Shown: piece by piece, positions 37,301 to 46,249 of the stretch | Position numbering within the stretch: position 1 is the stretch's first letter | Layout of the letters: each line of letters begins with the position of its first letter | From: Dermatemys mawii | Lineage: Eukaryota > Chordata > Testudines > Dermatemydidae | Assembly (NCBI GenBank): GCA_007922305.1 | Contig: ML677386.1 | Span: forward strand, 8,268,679 to 8,332,678 | DNA: 64,000 bases | Reading direction: 5' to 3' | The notes under the pieces: model-generated | What the model was told of the DNA's origin: nothing | The model's input: the letters and a program-made list of their open reading frames with translations, nothing else | The model's database searches: none | Program-made: the position numbers and the translations under genes

Positions 37301-38130
37301 GGTTGACCTTGACCTTGTTTGGGCCTGAGCCCTTTACTCCTTGTTCACCCAAAACTCCTGCTCAAGTCAATGGATGTTTTTGGATGCACAAAGACTAGGT
37401 TCTACTGGGGGTCTCATAATTGGAGTATGTCAAGGCCTGATCTCCTATGACAGTGGACCAAGGGTATGGCTATACTGCACAGCACACTTGGGTCTGTGGG
37501 ACCTGTTCTTTACAAGCTCTCTTCTGAACGTCCACATTGTGCTGCTATGTGAGTGTCTCAGGCATGCCAATGCATCCACACTGAACTACATAGACAGGAG
37601 TTAGACCCAAGTCTGTCATTGAGGTTTCTGGGGCATATCCCACATTTCTCAGCTACCTTGGGTAGCTACAGACGCTTCAGGGCTTGGTTCATGATGTATT
37701 ATGGGAGAACATCTCTGCCCATCCTGTGAAACTTGACTGGAGCCACAAATGCTAAAATGCCTCCCTTTTGTGATTAGTGGCAGCAACATGTATACCCCAG
37801 CATGTTCTATAATCTCTTGGGAATTCTGTAGTAATGTGGCATCAAATTGTTCCCTTTGTTGGCTAGGGGAGTGAAGGTTGAGGGTGAATTTTTTAAATAA
37901 TTTTTATTCAAGAAAACAGACTTCTTACTCTGACTGTAATCCTAAATTCTTGATAGATTCACGAGTCTGCACTACGAGCAAAGAACAGAAGGCAAGTGGA
38001 GAAAAGGAAATTGTCTCAAAGACGAGTGCGCTCTGCAGATGTGGATCGAACCTGGAGAGCAAAGCCTTCCCCGCCAGATAATCCCTGGATGACTGAGTAC
38101 ATGAGATGCTACTCGGCAAGAGCTCGGTGA
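28043..38130 (+). CDS. CCSAP: Centriole, cilia and spindle-associated protein (three coding exons, complete)
   Basis: CCSAP is a microtubule-binding protein of centrioles, spindle poles and cilia. Joining 28043-28391, 34472-34740 and 37957-38130 gives 792 nt, 263 residues plus stop; the human protein has about 270. The N-terminal block '[15 protein letters not shown]…LLEQAH.PWLWD' (residues 8-50), the central '[11 protein letters not shown]' (176-186) and the C-terminal '[15 protein letters not shown]' (248-262) are hallmark CCSAP segments. Between them lies a low-complexity Ser/Pro/Glu/Ala region (about 53-170), the usual variable part. The start ATG (28043) is in a good Kozak context (GCCGGCATGG). 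Introns of 6080 bp (phase 1) and 3216 bp (phase 0) have GT-AG ends. The gene converges with RAB4A. No frameshift or premature stop is seen, so it appears functional. Confidence 0.96.
29505..29725 (+). repeat. Possible L2-type LINE ORF2 C-terminal fragment
   Basis: An open stretch in CCSAP intron 1 encodes '[20 protein letters not shown]' and '[15 protein letters not shown]'. The LWN.LP ending and its spacing resemble the ORF2 C-terminus of L2-like non-LTR elements. The rest is too decayed to be sure. Confidence 0.4.
30482..30773 (+). mobile_element. hAT MITE copy 1 ('caggg…caacct' family), perfect TSD
   Basis: The ends are cagggatcagcaacctttca and ggttgcctacccctg. The flanking direct repeats gtgtagta (30474-30481 and 30774-30781) are identical 8-bp duplications. 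The same family, about 290-300 bp, recurs at 36584-36885 and 59800-60093 in the opposite orientation. The interior is AT-rich ('aatttaaaattaaattaaaa') and has no transposase. It lies in CCSAP intron 1. Confidence 0.93.
31369..31385. repeat. (CAG)n short microsatellite
   Basis: Five to six AGC units in CCSAP intron 1, followed by aagg. Confidence 0.8.
31425..31795. repeat. MITE with 'gtgaaaggctctgg' units
   Basis: Shared phrases ('cagtgaaaggctctggttgg', 'gtgccagaaccttatcccgt', 'gtgtagacaatgagggcact') match parts of the elements at 41.1-41.6 kb and, inverted, 56.4-56.9 kb. It is a non-coding DNA element in CCSAP intron 1. Confidence 0.5.
31880..32870 (+). pseudogene. Non-LTR reverse-transcriptase fragment, not CR1
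   Basis: In CCSAP intron 1 the + strand holds a catalytic-box remnant 'YVDDL' (about 32393-32410, stop shortly after). Farther on an open piece (32469-32783) reads '[16 protein letters not shown]', '[19 protein letters not shown]', '[20 protein letters not shown]' and 'PMEYFAVI'. This order (FHL…LGV.LD..LTY..HL…L..KLA…WGA…L+T) is that of the RT thumb region of jockey/L2-like LINEs. It is clearly a different lineage from the CR1 copies elsewhere. Multiple stops make it dead. Confidence 0.6.
33855..34085. repeat. CpG-rich MITE-like repeat
   Basis: Begins 'gagtcttcactagagcgggg' and contains 'gataaatcgatcgcc', an inverted match to 'ggcgatcaatttatcc', and CpG-rich 'cgatcg' words, unlike the AT-rich flank. 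It looks like a non-autonomous DNA transposon within CCSAP intron 1. Confidence 0.45.
34472..34740 (+). CDS. CCSAP: CCSAP coding exon 2
   Basis: 269 nt. The acceptor is a T-rich tract ending TTTAG|AGAGAAA and the donor is CATGAA|GTAAGC. Translation completes codon 117 and covers residues 118-206, with 'SAKSPQR' and '[12 protein letters not shown]' and then '[15 protein letters not shown]', nearly the same as the mammalian exon. Confidence 0.95.
34975..35271. mobile_element. hAT-like element with 8-bp TSD, CCSAP intron 2
   Basis: The ends are cataggcgtcaactttccct and ggagtcggggcctatg (inverted). The direct repeats gtcagaag at 34967-34974 and 35272-35279 are identical. The interior is C/G-rich ('cccaccccttccccaa'-like), with no intact reading frame of its own. 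The open frames overlapping it are compositional. Confidence 0.88.
36341..36562. repeat. MITE, 'aggctatgtctaca' family
   Basis: Left end 'gaggctatgtctacatagcc', interior 'cttctgtcagtagagctgtg', right end 'aagtagactaaggccatgtc', imperfectly inverted. It sits 21 bp before the hAT copy at 36584. Both are in CCSAP intron 2. Confidence 0.55.
36584..36885 (-). mobile_element. hAT MITE copy 2, perfect TSD
   Basis: Same family as 30482-30773 but inverted. Ends caggcgtaggcaacctatgg and aaaggttgccgacccctc. The duplications ttctaaac at 36576-36583 and 36886-36893 are identical. It is in CCSAP intron 2. Confidence 0.93.
37957..38130 (+). CDS. CCSAP: CCSAP coding exon 3 and stop
   Basis: 174 nt, acceptor TTGATAG|ATTCACG, stop TGA at 38128-38130. 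It encodes '[19 protein letters not shown]', a basic, probably helical segment, then the terminal '[16 protein letters not shown]'. Compared with the human C-terminus one extra Arg precedes the stop. Confidence 0.95.
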   Translation: MHESALRAKNRRQVEKRKLSQRRVRSADVDRTWRAKPSPPDNPWMTEYMRCYSARAR

Positions 38131-41094
38131 ATCAAAACTTGCTTGGACTTCTCCCTAAATTAAAAAATATTTATATTAAATCAGGGCATTAGTGCAAACT
38201 ACTTATGCAAGGTTTTTATAGGGGGTTTCCAGCAGTCTGTTACAATGTTTGTATTTTGGCTACCTACCTCATCAGAGTGTAGAGCTGGAGCCAGAGCATT
38301 TCAAGATGTTTTTAAATATAGTTCCTTAAATTTTTAAATATTTCTCCTTTTTCTGAAGTCTTAAGAGGCATTTCAATGGACCTTTGAAGATAATTTCAAA
38401 ATACTGAAAGTATAAGTGAATTTTTACAAAATCTTTTTTAGAATTGGTTCCTTTCAAAAACTTTCAACTGCCCTTTTAAAGGAAAGCCCCTCCTTTTCTA
38501 ACTCCCAAATCATGTGATCGTGGTGGTATGTTGGAAACCTTTCACAGGGTGTGATGTATGTGCCATTGCATTATTTTAAATACTTGATTCAGCACTTCCA
38601 AAATACTATGTTGATTACAATATGTAACCTGGAAGCCAGTAGTAGCTCTGGTACACAATGAATACTGGCTTCATGAAGACAGCTGTTATATTGGAGAGTT
38701 GTTTTTTTAAACAATTTGGTAATATTTCTCTAAACTTTCAGTAATTAGTGAATCATGCAGATATTTTTCAATTGAGTTTCATTGCTGTTTTTTAAAGTGT
38801 CAGTAGAATAGATTATCCAGTTGTTGTCAACTTGTTTTCCCAATGAGAAGTCACAGGATTAATTTGTGATTACTGTGACTATTACACCAAATGACTGATG
38901 TAGACAATCATTATCTGATGGCTGTTGGTCAATAGACAGTTGCTTCCTGTACCGCTCTTGAACTGACACCATCATACTGAGGTAGTAGAAATGCCCATTT
39001 TGTGCTTAATCATCTTGATACCAGCCTCTCAATGAAGACTGTATATATTTCAAAATATACTTTAATGAATCAGCTGGTGTCTGGTCAGTGAAGTATTGTT
39101 TATTTTTAATGTTTGTATTTCACTGGTATGCATTCTGTTTGGTTTAGTACAGTTAATAATACTTAGAGGTTTTAGATTGCCAGAACAATTTTGATAAACC
39201 TTTACAAATGAAGTTTCATGGGGTTATAACTGTCCTAGAAGCATGTTCATAACCCCTTACCAAGGGGAAAGAACAAACCCCTTATAACCGGAAACTAATG
39301 AAATCTCTGGTTATTTTTACTTGGTGGGTCTGTTTTTTGTATAATGTAGGACTGCCGGTAATTGATGTTGGATCCTCAATTTGTTTCTTTACTCAGTTGT
39401 TCTAAATGGAATTCTTTTTAGTTTTGTAGTAAATGTGAGCTTAAGCAGATCCTCGCAATAGTTGTGCGCTTTTTGAGATCTCTTTGAAGTGCGGTGGTGG
39501 TAATGTAATAGTTCTGAGGCTATTTCTTTTACAAGCTGCTTTGGAATCATTGACAGCTTTCGACATACTTTTAATCACACTTAACATTTCTGAAAACTTT
39601 TAAAATCTGTTATGAGACCTGTTATGCCCCTATTATTGGAAGTGTAGTAATGGTGTGTTTAATGCATTTGACCAGTATGCTCAGCTTCACTGTAGTGAAA
39701 AGAAGTAAGTAAGTAGCAATAAGTAAACTGGAATCTAAAAATTTAAGGCTAGTAGTAATATAGGAGTTGATGTGACTCAGTCTAGGATAGTCTGACTTTC
39801 CTTGATGAAAGGCTGCCTGAAACTAGCCAAATTGACTGAGCAAGCCTGGCTTTCATATGTAAGTTTAAAGGGATACTATTAGGTTAAATACAACTTTCAG
39901 AGTGGATGTCACTGAGGCCAGAGATAATTAAAACTGACTTATTAAATCCTTCTGTAGTTTAATAAAACTAAGATGACTCACTTTCTGGCTTTAAAAACTT
40001 TTCACTTGCAATACAATTACCAAAAAAGAATTAAAATCTATTAGATGTCTTATACAATTTTCTACAAGCCTAGCCTTCTAAAACCAGTCACTAGAATTTT
40101 TTAATAGACCATTTGCTTTTCGGATCTAATTTTCTGAAAATATTCTGTAATTTGTATTTGTGGCTAGAAACATGGACAAAAATTGAGCTTCTTAATAGAT
40201 CTCCCTTCCTCCAGATCAATGCCTAGTATTGAGGACATACTCGTCCACTGCATGCCAGTTTTTTAACTCAGTGAAAGGATCTCAGTTATTTGGGGCCTAC
40301 TTACTTTTCCTCAAGATACATCTGATGTAAACATGGTCTAGTTCCAAATGCCCTCTTCTGTTCTCAGGGTCTGTCTGTCTCCTCCAGACAGCAGCACAAA
40401 AGCTCCAGTAGCTGTATGCTAGCAACCAGATTGGATAAACAAAGTGGTGGTGCCTGTTTCTCCACTGTCTTCACTTTAAAACTGCTTTTACTCAGATCAT
40501 TGGGTGCATCTCTGGCTTTGCTGGAATATGTTCAAGTACTTAATGTTTTTAGCCTTTGTTCCATACTTTCAGTGCAGATATCAAACTACTGCCTTGGTCT
40601 TCTAACGTACTAAAGATTCAATAGGTTTGTTCAAATATCCTAGATAAGATTTATGCCTTACTTAAGCTACAGCCCCAGTTTCTCTGACAACCTTATTTTT
40701 TTTAAAGGGGGTTGTTTTGTTTTCACCCTCTGGCCAAGATAGTCAACAGCTGTTCCTGTCAAAGCTAACTTGATACAGGGCAGTACTGTCACAAAATCAG
40801 GTCATAGGTCTGTCCATTGAGTGGTTCAGCAGTACAAGGCTGTGGCTAAAAGCAGCACTGAATTATGTGCAAGACTGACTGACTTTTTTGGTAACTCAGG
40901 TAAAGCCTGAGTTGAGGCAGGTTTTTGCGAAGACTTTTTAATTGGGGAAAGCTGCTGATCTGACTCTTCAAGATAACCTTTGGAAAATAAACACGTCAGT
41001 TGCAACATTTGGGGCCATATTTTTAAAGGGTCCTAACCTTGGCCACTTGGAGTTGTCCATCAATTGTGGGCACAAAGTGTAGCATTGACATCGA

Positions 41095-41625
41095 AGAGCT
41101 TGTCTACACTTGTGGCAGTGCATCAGGAGTGTGTAGCTTCACATTACAGTGAAAGGCAGGCTACATCCATACTCACTGTGTTGTGTACCAAGACATGACA
41201 ACGAAAGGCTTGCATGGGGGAGGCAGCAGGGAAAGATTCTGGCAGCAAGAAGTTGCCAGAGTTTTTCCCTGCTGTCTCTTAACTGATGGAGCCTTTCACT
41301 GTGGTGGGGAAAGGTTCTGGCTTGGGGAAGTGCTAGAGCCTTTCCCTGCTGCCTTCCCTGACAAAGCCTTTCCAACCACTGGAGCCCTTCACAGAAGCAG
41401 GAAGGTAGCAGGACATCTACACTGTTAAAAACCCCAGTGTCGATGTGGGAGGCTGGCTTGGGCTTGTAAAGAGACGCATAGGGCACTTAACTTGCAGAAG
41501 CTGTGCTTCACAATCTGCATGGCTATTCATACCTGTGCTAGCAGTGTCTGATCTACTTGCCATCATAAATGTAGACTTGCCCTACTTGTGGTCCTGGCTT
41601 ATCAGAGTCCCAAAGACAGTTTCTT
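41095..41625. repeat. MITE with 'aaaggctctgg' minisatellite-like core
   Basis: Starts 'gagcttgtctacacttgtgg' and ends around 'atgtagacttgccctacttg'. The core repeats 'agcctttccctgctgcc' and 'ggcagcaggga' words. It is related to 31.4 kb and 56.4 kb. The 115-codon frame on - (41139-41486) is this element, not a gene. Confidence 0.5.
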
Positions 41626-42151
41626 AAAGCATGGGTTTTGCAGCTAAACTTGGTAATATATTGGAGCAGTATCTTGATGAAAAGCAAGCTAACTTGGAGA
41701 GCAAGAAACACCTATTAAAAAACCTATAATGGTTTAGCTAGCTACAGCTACTTTGCCTTAGAGATGGATTCGCTGAAGCAGATGGCCTCTGAGAACCTTT
41801 AAAAAACATTTAGCTAGACTAAATGTCACAACCCTCTCAGTTTAAAGTGGACAGAAGCTAGTCTTGCACTGAGTTGATATTAAAGAAAAACTAAATCTTT
41901 TTGGCTTAACGAACCCTCATTCTGAAGACAAGGCTTGTTTTTATTATACTCTGTGGTAAATATTTCATAGGTTTTTTGCTAAGTCTTCACTAAAATTCTG
42001 AATCCTTTCATTCACTAGATACTTAACAGCACTCTACATTACATGAAACTTGATAGATTTCACTAATGCTGCAGTCTGAGAACTTCACAAGTTCTAGGAA
42101 GACTAGTTTGGTATACTTTGTACAGTGTTACAATGAAAACTGTAAAGGAAT

Positions 42152-42389
42152 GCCTTTGTAAATAGAGTACATGCTTGTGTTCATGCTGTCACTTATTCCT
42201 TGCATCATGTAATTATCTAAATTTCAGTGTAACAAAATCTATTTAAGATACTGAAAGGGATATTGTCTGATATAGAGCCAAATTTGACTTATGATGAACA
42301 ACTTGTATTCCTAGTAATTGTTTTGAGCCACTTTAATTGGGGTAGCAGATGTACTCCATCCAATTTTTCATTCTGGGGAAAGTACATCT
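42152..42389 (+). repeat. Local duplication, copy A
   Basis: This segment runs from gcctttgtaaatagag to gaaagtacatct. It is about 90% identical by eye to 45299-45314 joined to 46025-46249, in the same orientation about 3.1 kb further right. Copy A is uninterrupted and lies in the presumed CCSAP 3' UTR. Confidence 0.85.
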
Positions 42390-42786
42390 GTCTTATATAT
42401 CTACATTTCATAAGGCAATGCACTGGCATTGAAAGTGTTTTTGAGTTGGACATATGGTTATAGTGACCAAAAGTTGTTCTGAGGATGTATGTGCAATGAG
42501 TTGCTGGTTTCAGTCCATTCCTAATCACTCAGCAGCAAAGCCATAAATGGAGCCTGACTCAACTCTACAGTTGGCTCCTCTAAAAATAGAGATAAAAGGG
42601 GAGAAAGCTGCCTTGTGCTGTTCTGTTAGCTTTTGTGAGCACTGAATTCACTTTAAGAACTATGGGGAAAATACCATCTAAGCTTGAAGCAATATGTGAC
42701 TTTTTTAGAATGTTTTTAAACAGTATTTTGTTTTTAGAGCTTCTGTATTTGTATTAACATGATGTAGGGTTAACTTGTACATGTGA

Positions 42787-42792
42787 AATAAA
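42787..42792 (+). terminator. CCSAP: Poly(A) signal AATAAA, candidate CCSAP end
   Basis: Canonical hexamer in 'gtgaaataaaactgag', followed within 40 bp by T/G-containing sequence. It is the most distal good signal before the convergent repeat-rich zone. Confidence 0.5.
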
Positions 42793-42810
42793 ACTGAGTG
42801 ACTTAACTGG

Positions 42811-44540
42811 CTTAGACTCTCTGATTTAAACAGTGGTACAGACAGAAGGTGGATGTAACATCCTCTTCACTAACCAAGTACCTATTGACTTTGTGGGCCT
42901 TAAAGTTAAAGCTCATCACCTGGTTACATAAAAAATACAGTAACCTGACATCAATACTATCTGGCCATCACCCTGTACTCCTTCAGACACCATATTAGGA
43001 ATAGGTACTAGTGTCAAAAAATGGTGCTTTCATCTTCTGCTGGCCACTTTCCAGTATTGTTTTGAAGAACTTGGAATTTTTTTTTCCCCCCCTTCCCCCT
43101 CCTTGCTGTTGTTCCCATAGCAGTTGGGGATCATGTAACACCACACAGTAGTATTTCCTCTTTTGCTTAATGGAGAGGAAACTGGCTTCATTGCTCTTTA
43201 CTGTTAAGTGCAGATAGGAGTCCCTCTGATAAGGGCAAGAGAAATTTAATTGTTCTTTTACCTAGGTAAACAATTCAGAGAGGTGCTTGTGTGTAAGAGT
43301 TAATAGCAGAATCAGGGCTACAATTAGTGTCAACTTCAAAAAGTTACAAAAGTTTATGCAACAGGGGGAATTACAAAATCAAAGGCTAGAGTAAGTGTTC
43401 AGAGAGCTTAGCAAGCTACTTCTTTAGGTAACAAGATACTCATTGCTAGCATTTGATCATTTATAATGTTGCCCATGGTTGTGACTAACTGCCTGTAATG
43501 TGAAGGTTTCTTAATCTGTACCTGTGTGCTCCCTGAACCCATCAGCTTCTGGCAGTACAATCACTACCTGTAAGGCCTTGCTGCTTTGATGTAGGTTAGG
43601 GAATAACATAAACCAAGCCACAGGCCTTTTAAGCATTCCCTATAGTGGCCAGCCCCTTACACACTGCACACCCATGGGACTACCCATCATTCTCATTTTC
43701 CCCCACTCTACTTCTTGCCCTGAGGATGTTCTTACATTAAGAAAATTTAGAAGTGAGATACTGTAAACAAGTATTGATTCCTAATTAAGGAAATGTTACT
43801 AATGACTTGGCTGCAAAACTATATTTGTGTAAAGATTCCCCTACCTAAGGATGCAAGGGGAGAATGGAGGATCCTACTGTCTGCTGTTGTTTGCTACATG
43901 TAGCAGGGGTGGAATATCTGGTGGCAGCATCTTTGGGGTGCCTAGGGCTGAGAGTCACTTATCCCCCTGCCTTGAGCAAGAGATTTGCTTGTGCTTAACT
44001 GGGTAGGTCAATCCCTACCACCACACTCTCATCACACTATTTGAGGTATGCAGCCTTTACTTTCTTACAGATGTACCCTAGCCCCCTTCAACATTCCTCT
44101 CTACCATTCACTAAATACTGCTATAAATACCCAGTATTCTGTCTCCATACACCCAGCTTGTTATCAGTTCAGGCTCAGCACCTACATAACATGTATAGCA
44201 AAAAAATCAGGATTCCTGAAGACTACACTTGGACTAACCATCTACCTAAAGCAGCTTCTCATCTGAAATGTCCTTCATTGCATTTCCAAGCAAGGCCCTT
44301 TGGGATTCCATTTTCATGAAGCTAAACAGCCATTGTCTGCAGGACAAATGGATGTCTTGCCTTTCCCTTAAATCCCCCACAGTTCCTAGTCTGCCCTAAG
44401 AGGTTGAACTAGAGATTGTCCTCCTTTTGGTATCTTTGACTTTGTATGTAAATACAGTTTTCATTTTACTGGCTTACAATTAACTTACACTGAGACAGCT
44501 AAGTGACCAAACTTGTATATCAACCCTGCCTTGATGAGGA
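42811..44540. other. Gene-free interval between the convergent genes
   Basis: No exon, RNA gene or clear repeat could be supported. The frame at 44041-44319 has no recognised homology. Confidence 0.35.
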
Positions 44541-44544
44541 AGAC

Positions 44545-44715
44545 TCAGGCCATGTCCACACTAACAAGCTTACAGCAGCACAGATATAGATGTGCTGCTA
44601 TAAGAGAGCATGGCTATATAAGCACTGCTGTGGGAGCAAGCTCTCCTGTTAATATCATAAAACTATTTAAACAAGCATCTACAGCTGTAACAGCATCCAC
44701 ATGAGCACTTAGGCT
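44545..44715. repeat. Short MITE
   Basis: Left end 'caggccatgtccacactaac', right end 'catccacatgagcacttagg', with 'acagcagcacagatatagat' inside. It is the same broad family as 13.74 kb and 36.34 kb. Confidence 0.5.
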
Positions 44716-44859
44716 GCCAGAATTTGTCATTCAGGGGTGTCTCTTCCCCCACTCACCCACCTGAAAGTAATGCAGTTTTGCTGATAAGTGGAAGTATATA
44801 GTTTTAAACATTTTCATTATCCATACCTAGCTTTTCACAAGACTATAGTGATGATCAGC

Positions 44860-45140
44860 TTGATCTAGGCTTTCATCTAAGACCTCACATGATCAATCAT
44901 GGTGGCATACCATAAAAGCAATGCACTAGATGTAGTGAGCTAGTCAGGTTTAAGAGTTGCTGTTACAACAGTGAACCCTTGGCCAGTTGGCACGAGGTGG
45001 TGTCTGTCAATGTTTTCAAACTAGGCAGATCAGACAGCAGATGTTTAAAACAAAACAGGCCAGGCTAGGGGTAGTAGACACCTATGAGACACAATATCAG
45101 GATTGTCTTTACAAAATTGGGACACCTGGTCACCCTACTC
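44860..45140. repeat. Two old repeats, one shared with 5.7 kb
   Basis: The part 44880-45010 parallels 5740-5900 ('gatgtagtgagctagtcagg', 'ccagttggcac'). It is followed by the right half of the GGTGACC-ended MITE ('aaaattgggacacctggtca', 45110-45135), whose left end is missing. Confidence 0.5.
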
Positions 45141-45314
45141 CAAATCAATCTTCACACCACCACAGCCAATAGTTGCATGTGTAAAATGGAGATTAGGCAT
45201 AGATAACTCCAATTGTCAACTAATTTTAGATGCACAATTTGAGATACCTAAAGGGCTTGATTTCTCTCATTCTCCCCCCCTACCCCCCAGAGTAGAAAGC
45301 CTTTGTAAATAGAG

Positions 45315-46012
45315 TCTTATAGCACCTTATAGACTAACAGATTTTAGGGATCATGAGCTTTTGTGGGCTAAGACCCACTTCAGCAGATGAATGTTGTGGA
45401 AATCTCCAGAGGCAGGTATAAATAGCAGGCAAGAAAGCAAGGTAAATTCTATTGGAGGTGAAGCCCACTTCCAGCAGTGGATCTGGAGGTGAGAACACCC
45501 AGAGAGGAGAAACTGCTTTTGTAATTGGCGAGCCATTCACAGTCTATATTGAGTCCAGACCTGATAGTGTCAAATTTGCAGATGAACTGGAGCTCAGCAG
45601 TTTCTCTTTGAAGTCTGGTCTTGAAGTTTTTTTGCTGCAGGATGGCTGTTTTGAGGTCTGCTATTGTATGTCCAGGCAGGTTGAAGTGTTCTCCTACAGG
45701 CTTTTGTATATTGCCATTCCTAATGTCTGATTTGTGTCCATTTATCCTTTTACGTAGGGATTGTCCAGTTTGGCTGATGTACATAGCAGAGGGGCATTGC
45801 TGGCACAGGATGGCATATATTATATTGGTAGAAGTGCAGGTGAATGAACCAGTGATGGTATGGCTGATCTGGTTAGGTCCTGTGATGGTGTTGCTGGTGT
45901 AGATATGTGGGCAGAGTTGGCATTGAGGGTTGTTACATGGATTGGTTCCTGAGTTAGAGTTGCTGCGGTGCAGTGTGTGGTTGCTGGTGAGAATCTGCTT
46001 CAGGTTGGCAGG
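45315..46012 (-). mobile_element. Penelope-like retroelement, 5'-truncated, inserted in duplication copy B
   Basis: The - strand has an uninterrupted frame (45449-46069, including some host sequence) with a Cys cluster 'CNNPQCQLCPHI', 'NIIYAILC', 'MYISQTGQSLRKRINGHKSD' and 'KPVGEHFNLPGH'. This is the GIY-YIG endonuclease end of a Penelope-like element; YISQTG stands for the usual YIGQTG. The tail (to 45315) carries a hammerhead-like fold. It is flanked by a 12-bp duplication, ttgtaaatagag (45303-45314) and ttgtaaataaag (46013-46024). It is 5'-truncated, with no reverse-transcriptase part, and so cannot move on its own. Confidence 0.85.
45349..45386 (-). ncRNA. Hammerhead-ribozyme-like motif in Penelope-like tail
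   Basis: On the - strand CTGCTGAA is followed by GTGGG, then a loop of six bases, then CCCAC, then AAAA (consensus GAAA) and GCTCATGATC. Helix II is intact, but the conserved G of GAAA is changed, and helix III is weak. The element is probably not a working ribozyme. Confidence 0.38.
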
Positions 46013-46024
46013 TTGTAAATAAAG

Positions 46025-46249
46025 TACATGCTTGTGTTCAACCATGCTGTCACCTATTCCTTGCATCATGTAATTATCTAAATTTCAGTGTAACATATCT
46101 ATTTAAGATGCTGAAAGGGATATTGTCTAGCTATAGAGCCAAATTTGACTTATGAACAGTCTTGTATTCCTAGTACTTTTTTTTGAGCCACTTTAATTGA
46201 GGTAGCAGATGTACACCATCTAATTTTTCATTCTGGGGAAAGTACATCT
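46025..46249 (+). repeat. Local duplication, copy B (right part)
   Basis: It continues copy B after the Penelope-like insertion and ends at gaaagtacatct like copy A. The left part of copy B (gcctttgtaaatagag, 45299-45314) lies on the other side of the insertion. Confidence 0.85.

Larger units (their letters stand above)
38131..42810 (+). other. CCSAP: Candidate CCSAP 3' UTR
   Basis: AT-rich sequence without coding potential follows the stop codon up to an AATAAA at 42787-42792. An earlier AATAAA (39961-39966) gives an alternative, shorter end. A MITE (about 41095-41625) and the first copy of a 240-bp duplicated segment (42152-42389) lie inside. The length, about 4.7 kb, is an inference from the poly(A) signal and sequence character, not a proof. 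Confidence 0.45.

Noticed and set aside
45452..45902. + strand frames of 92-93 codons
   Set aside because: They are the antisense of the Penelope-like endonuclease frame on -, which carries the real motifs.
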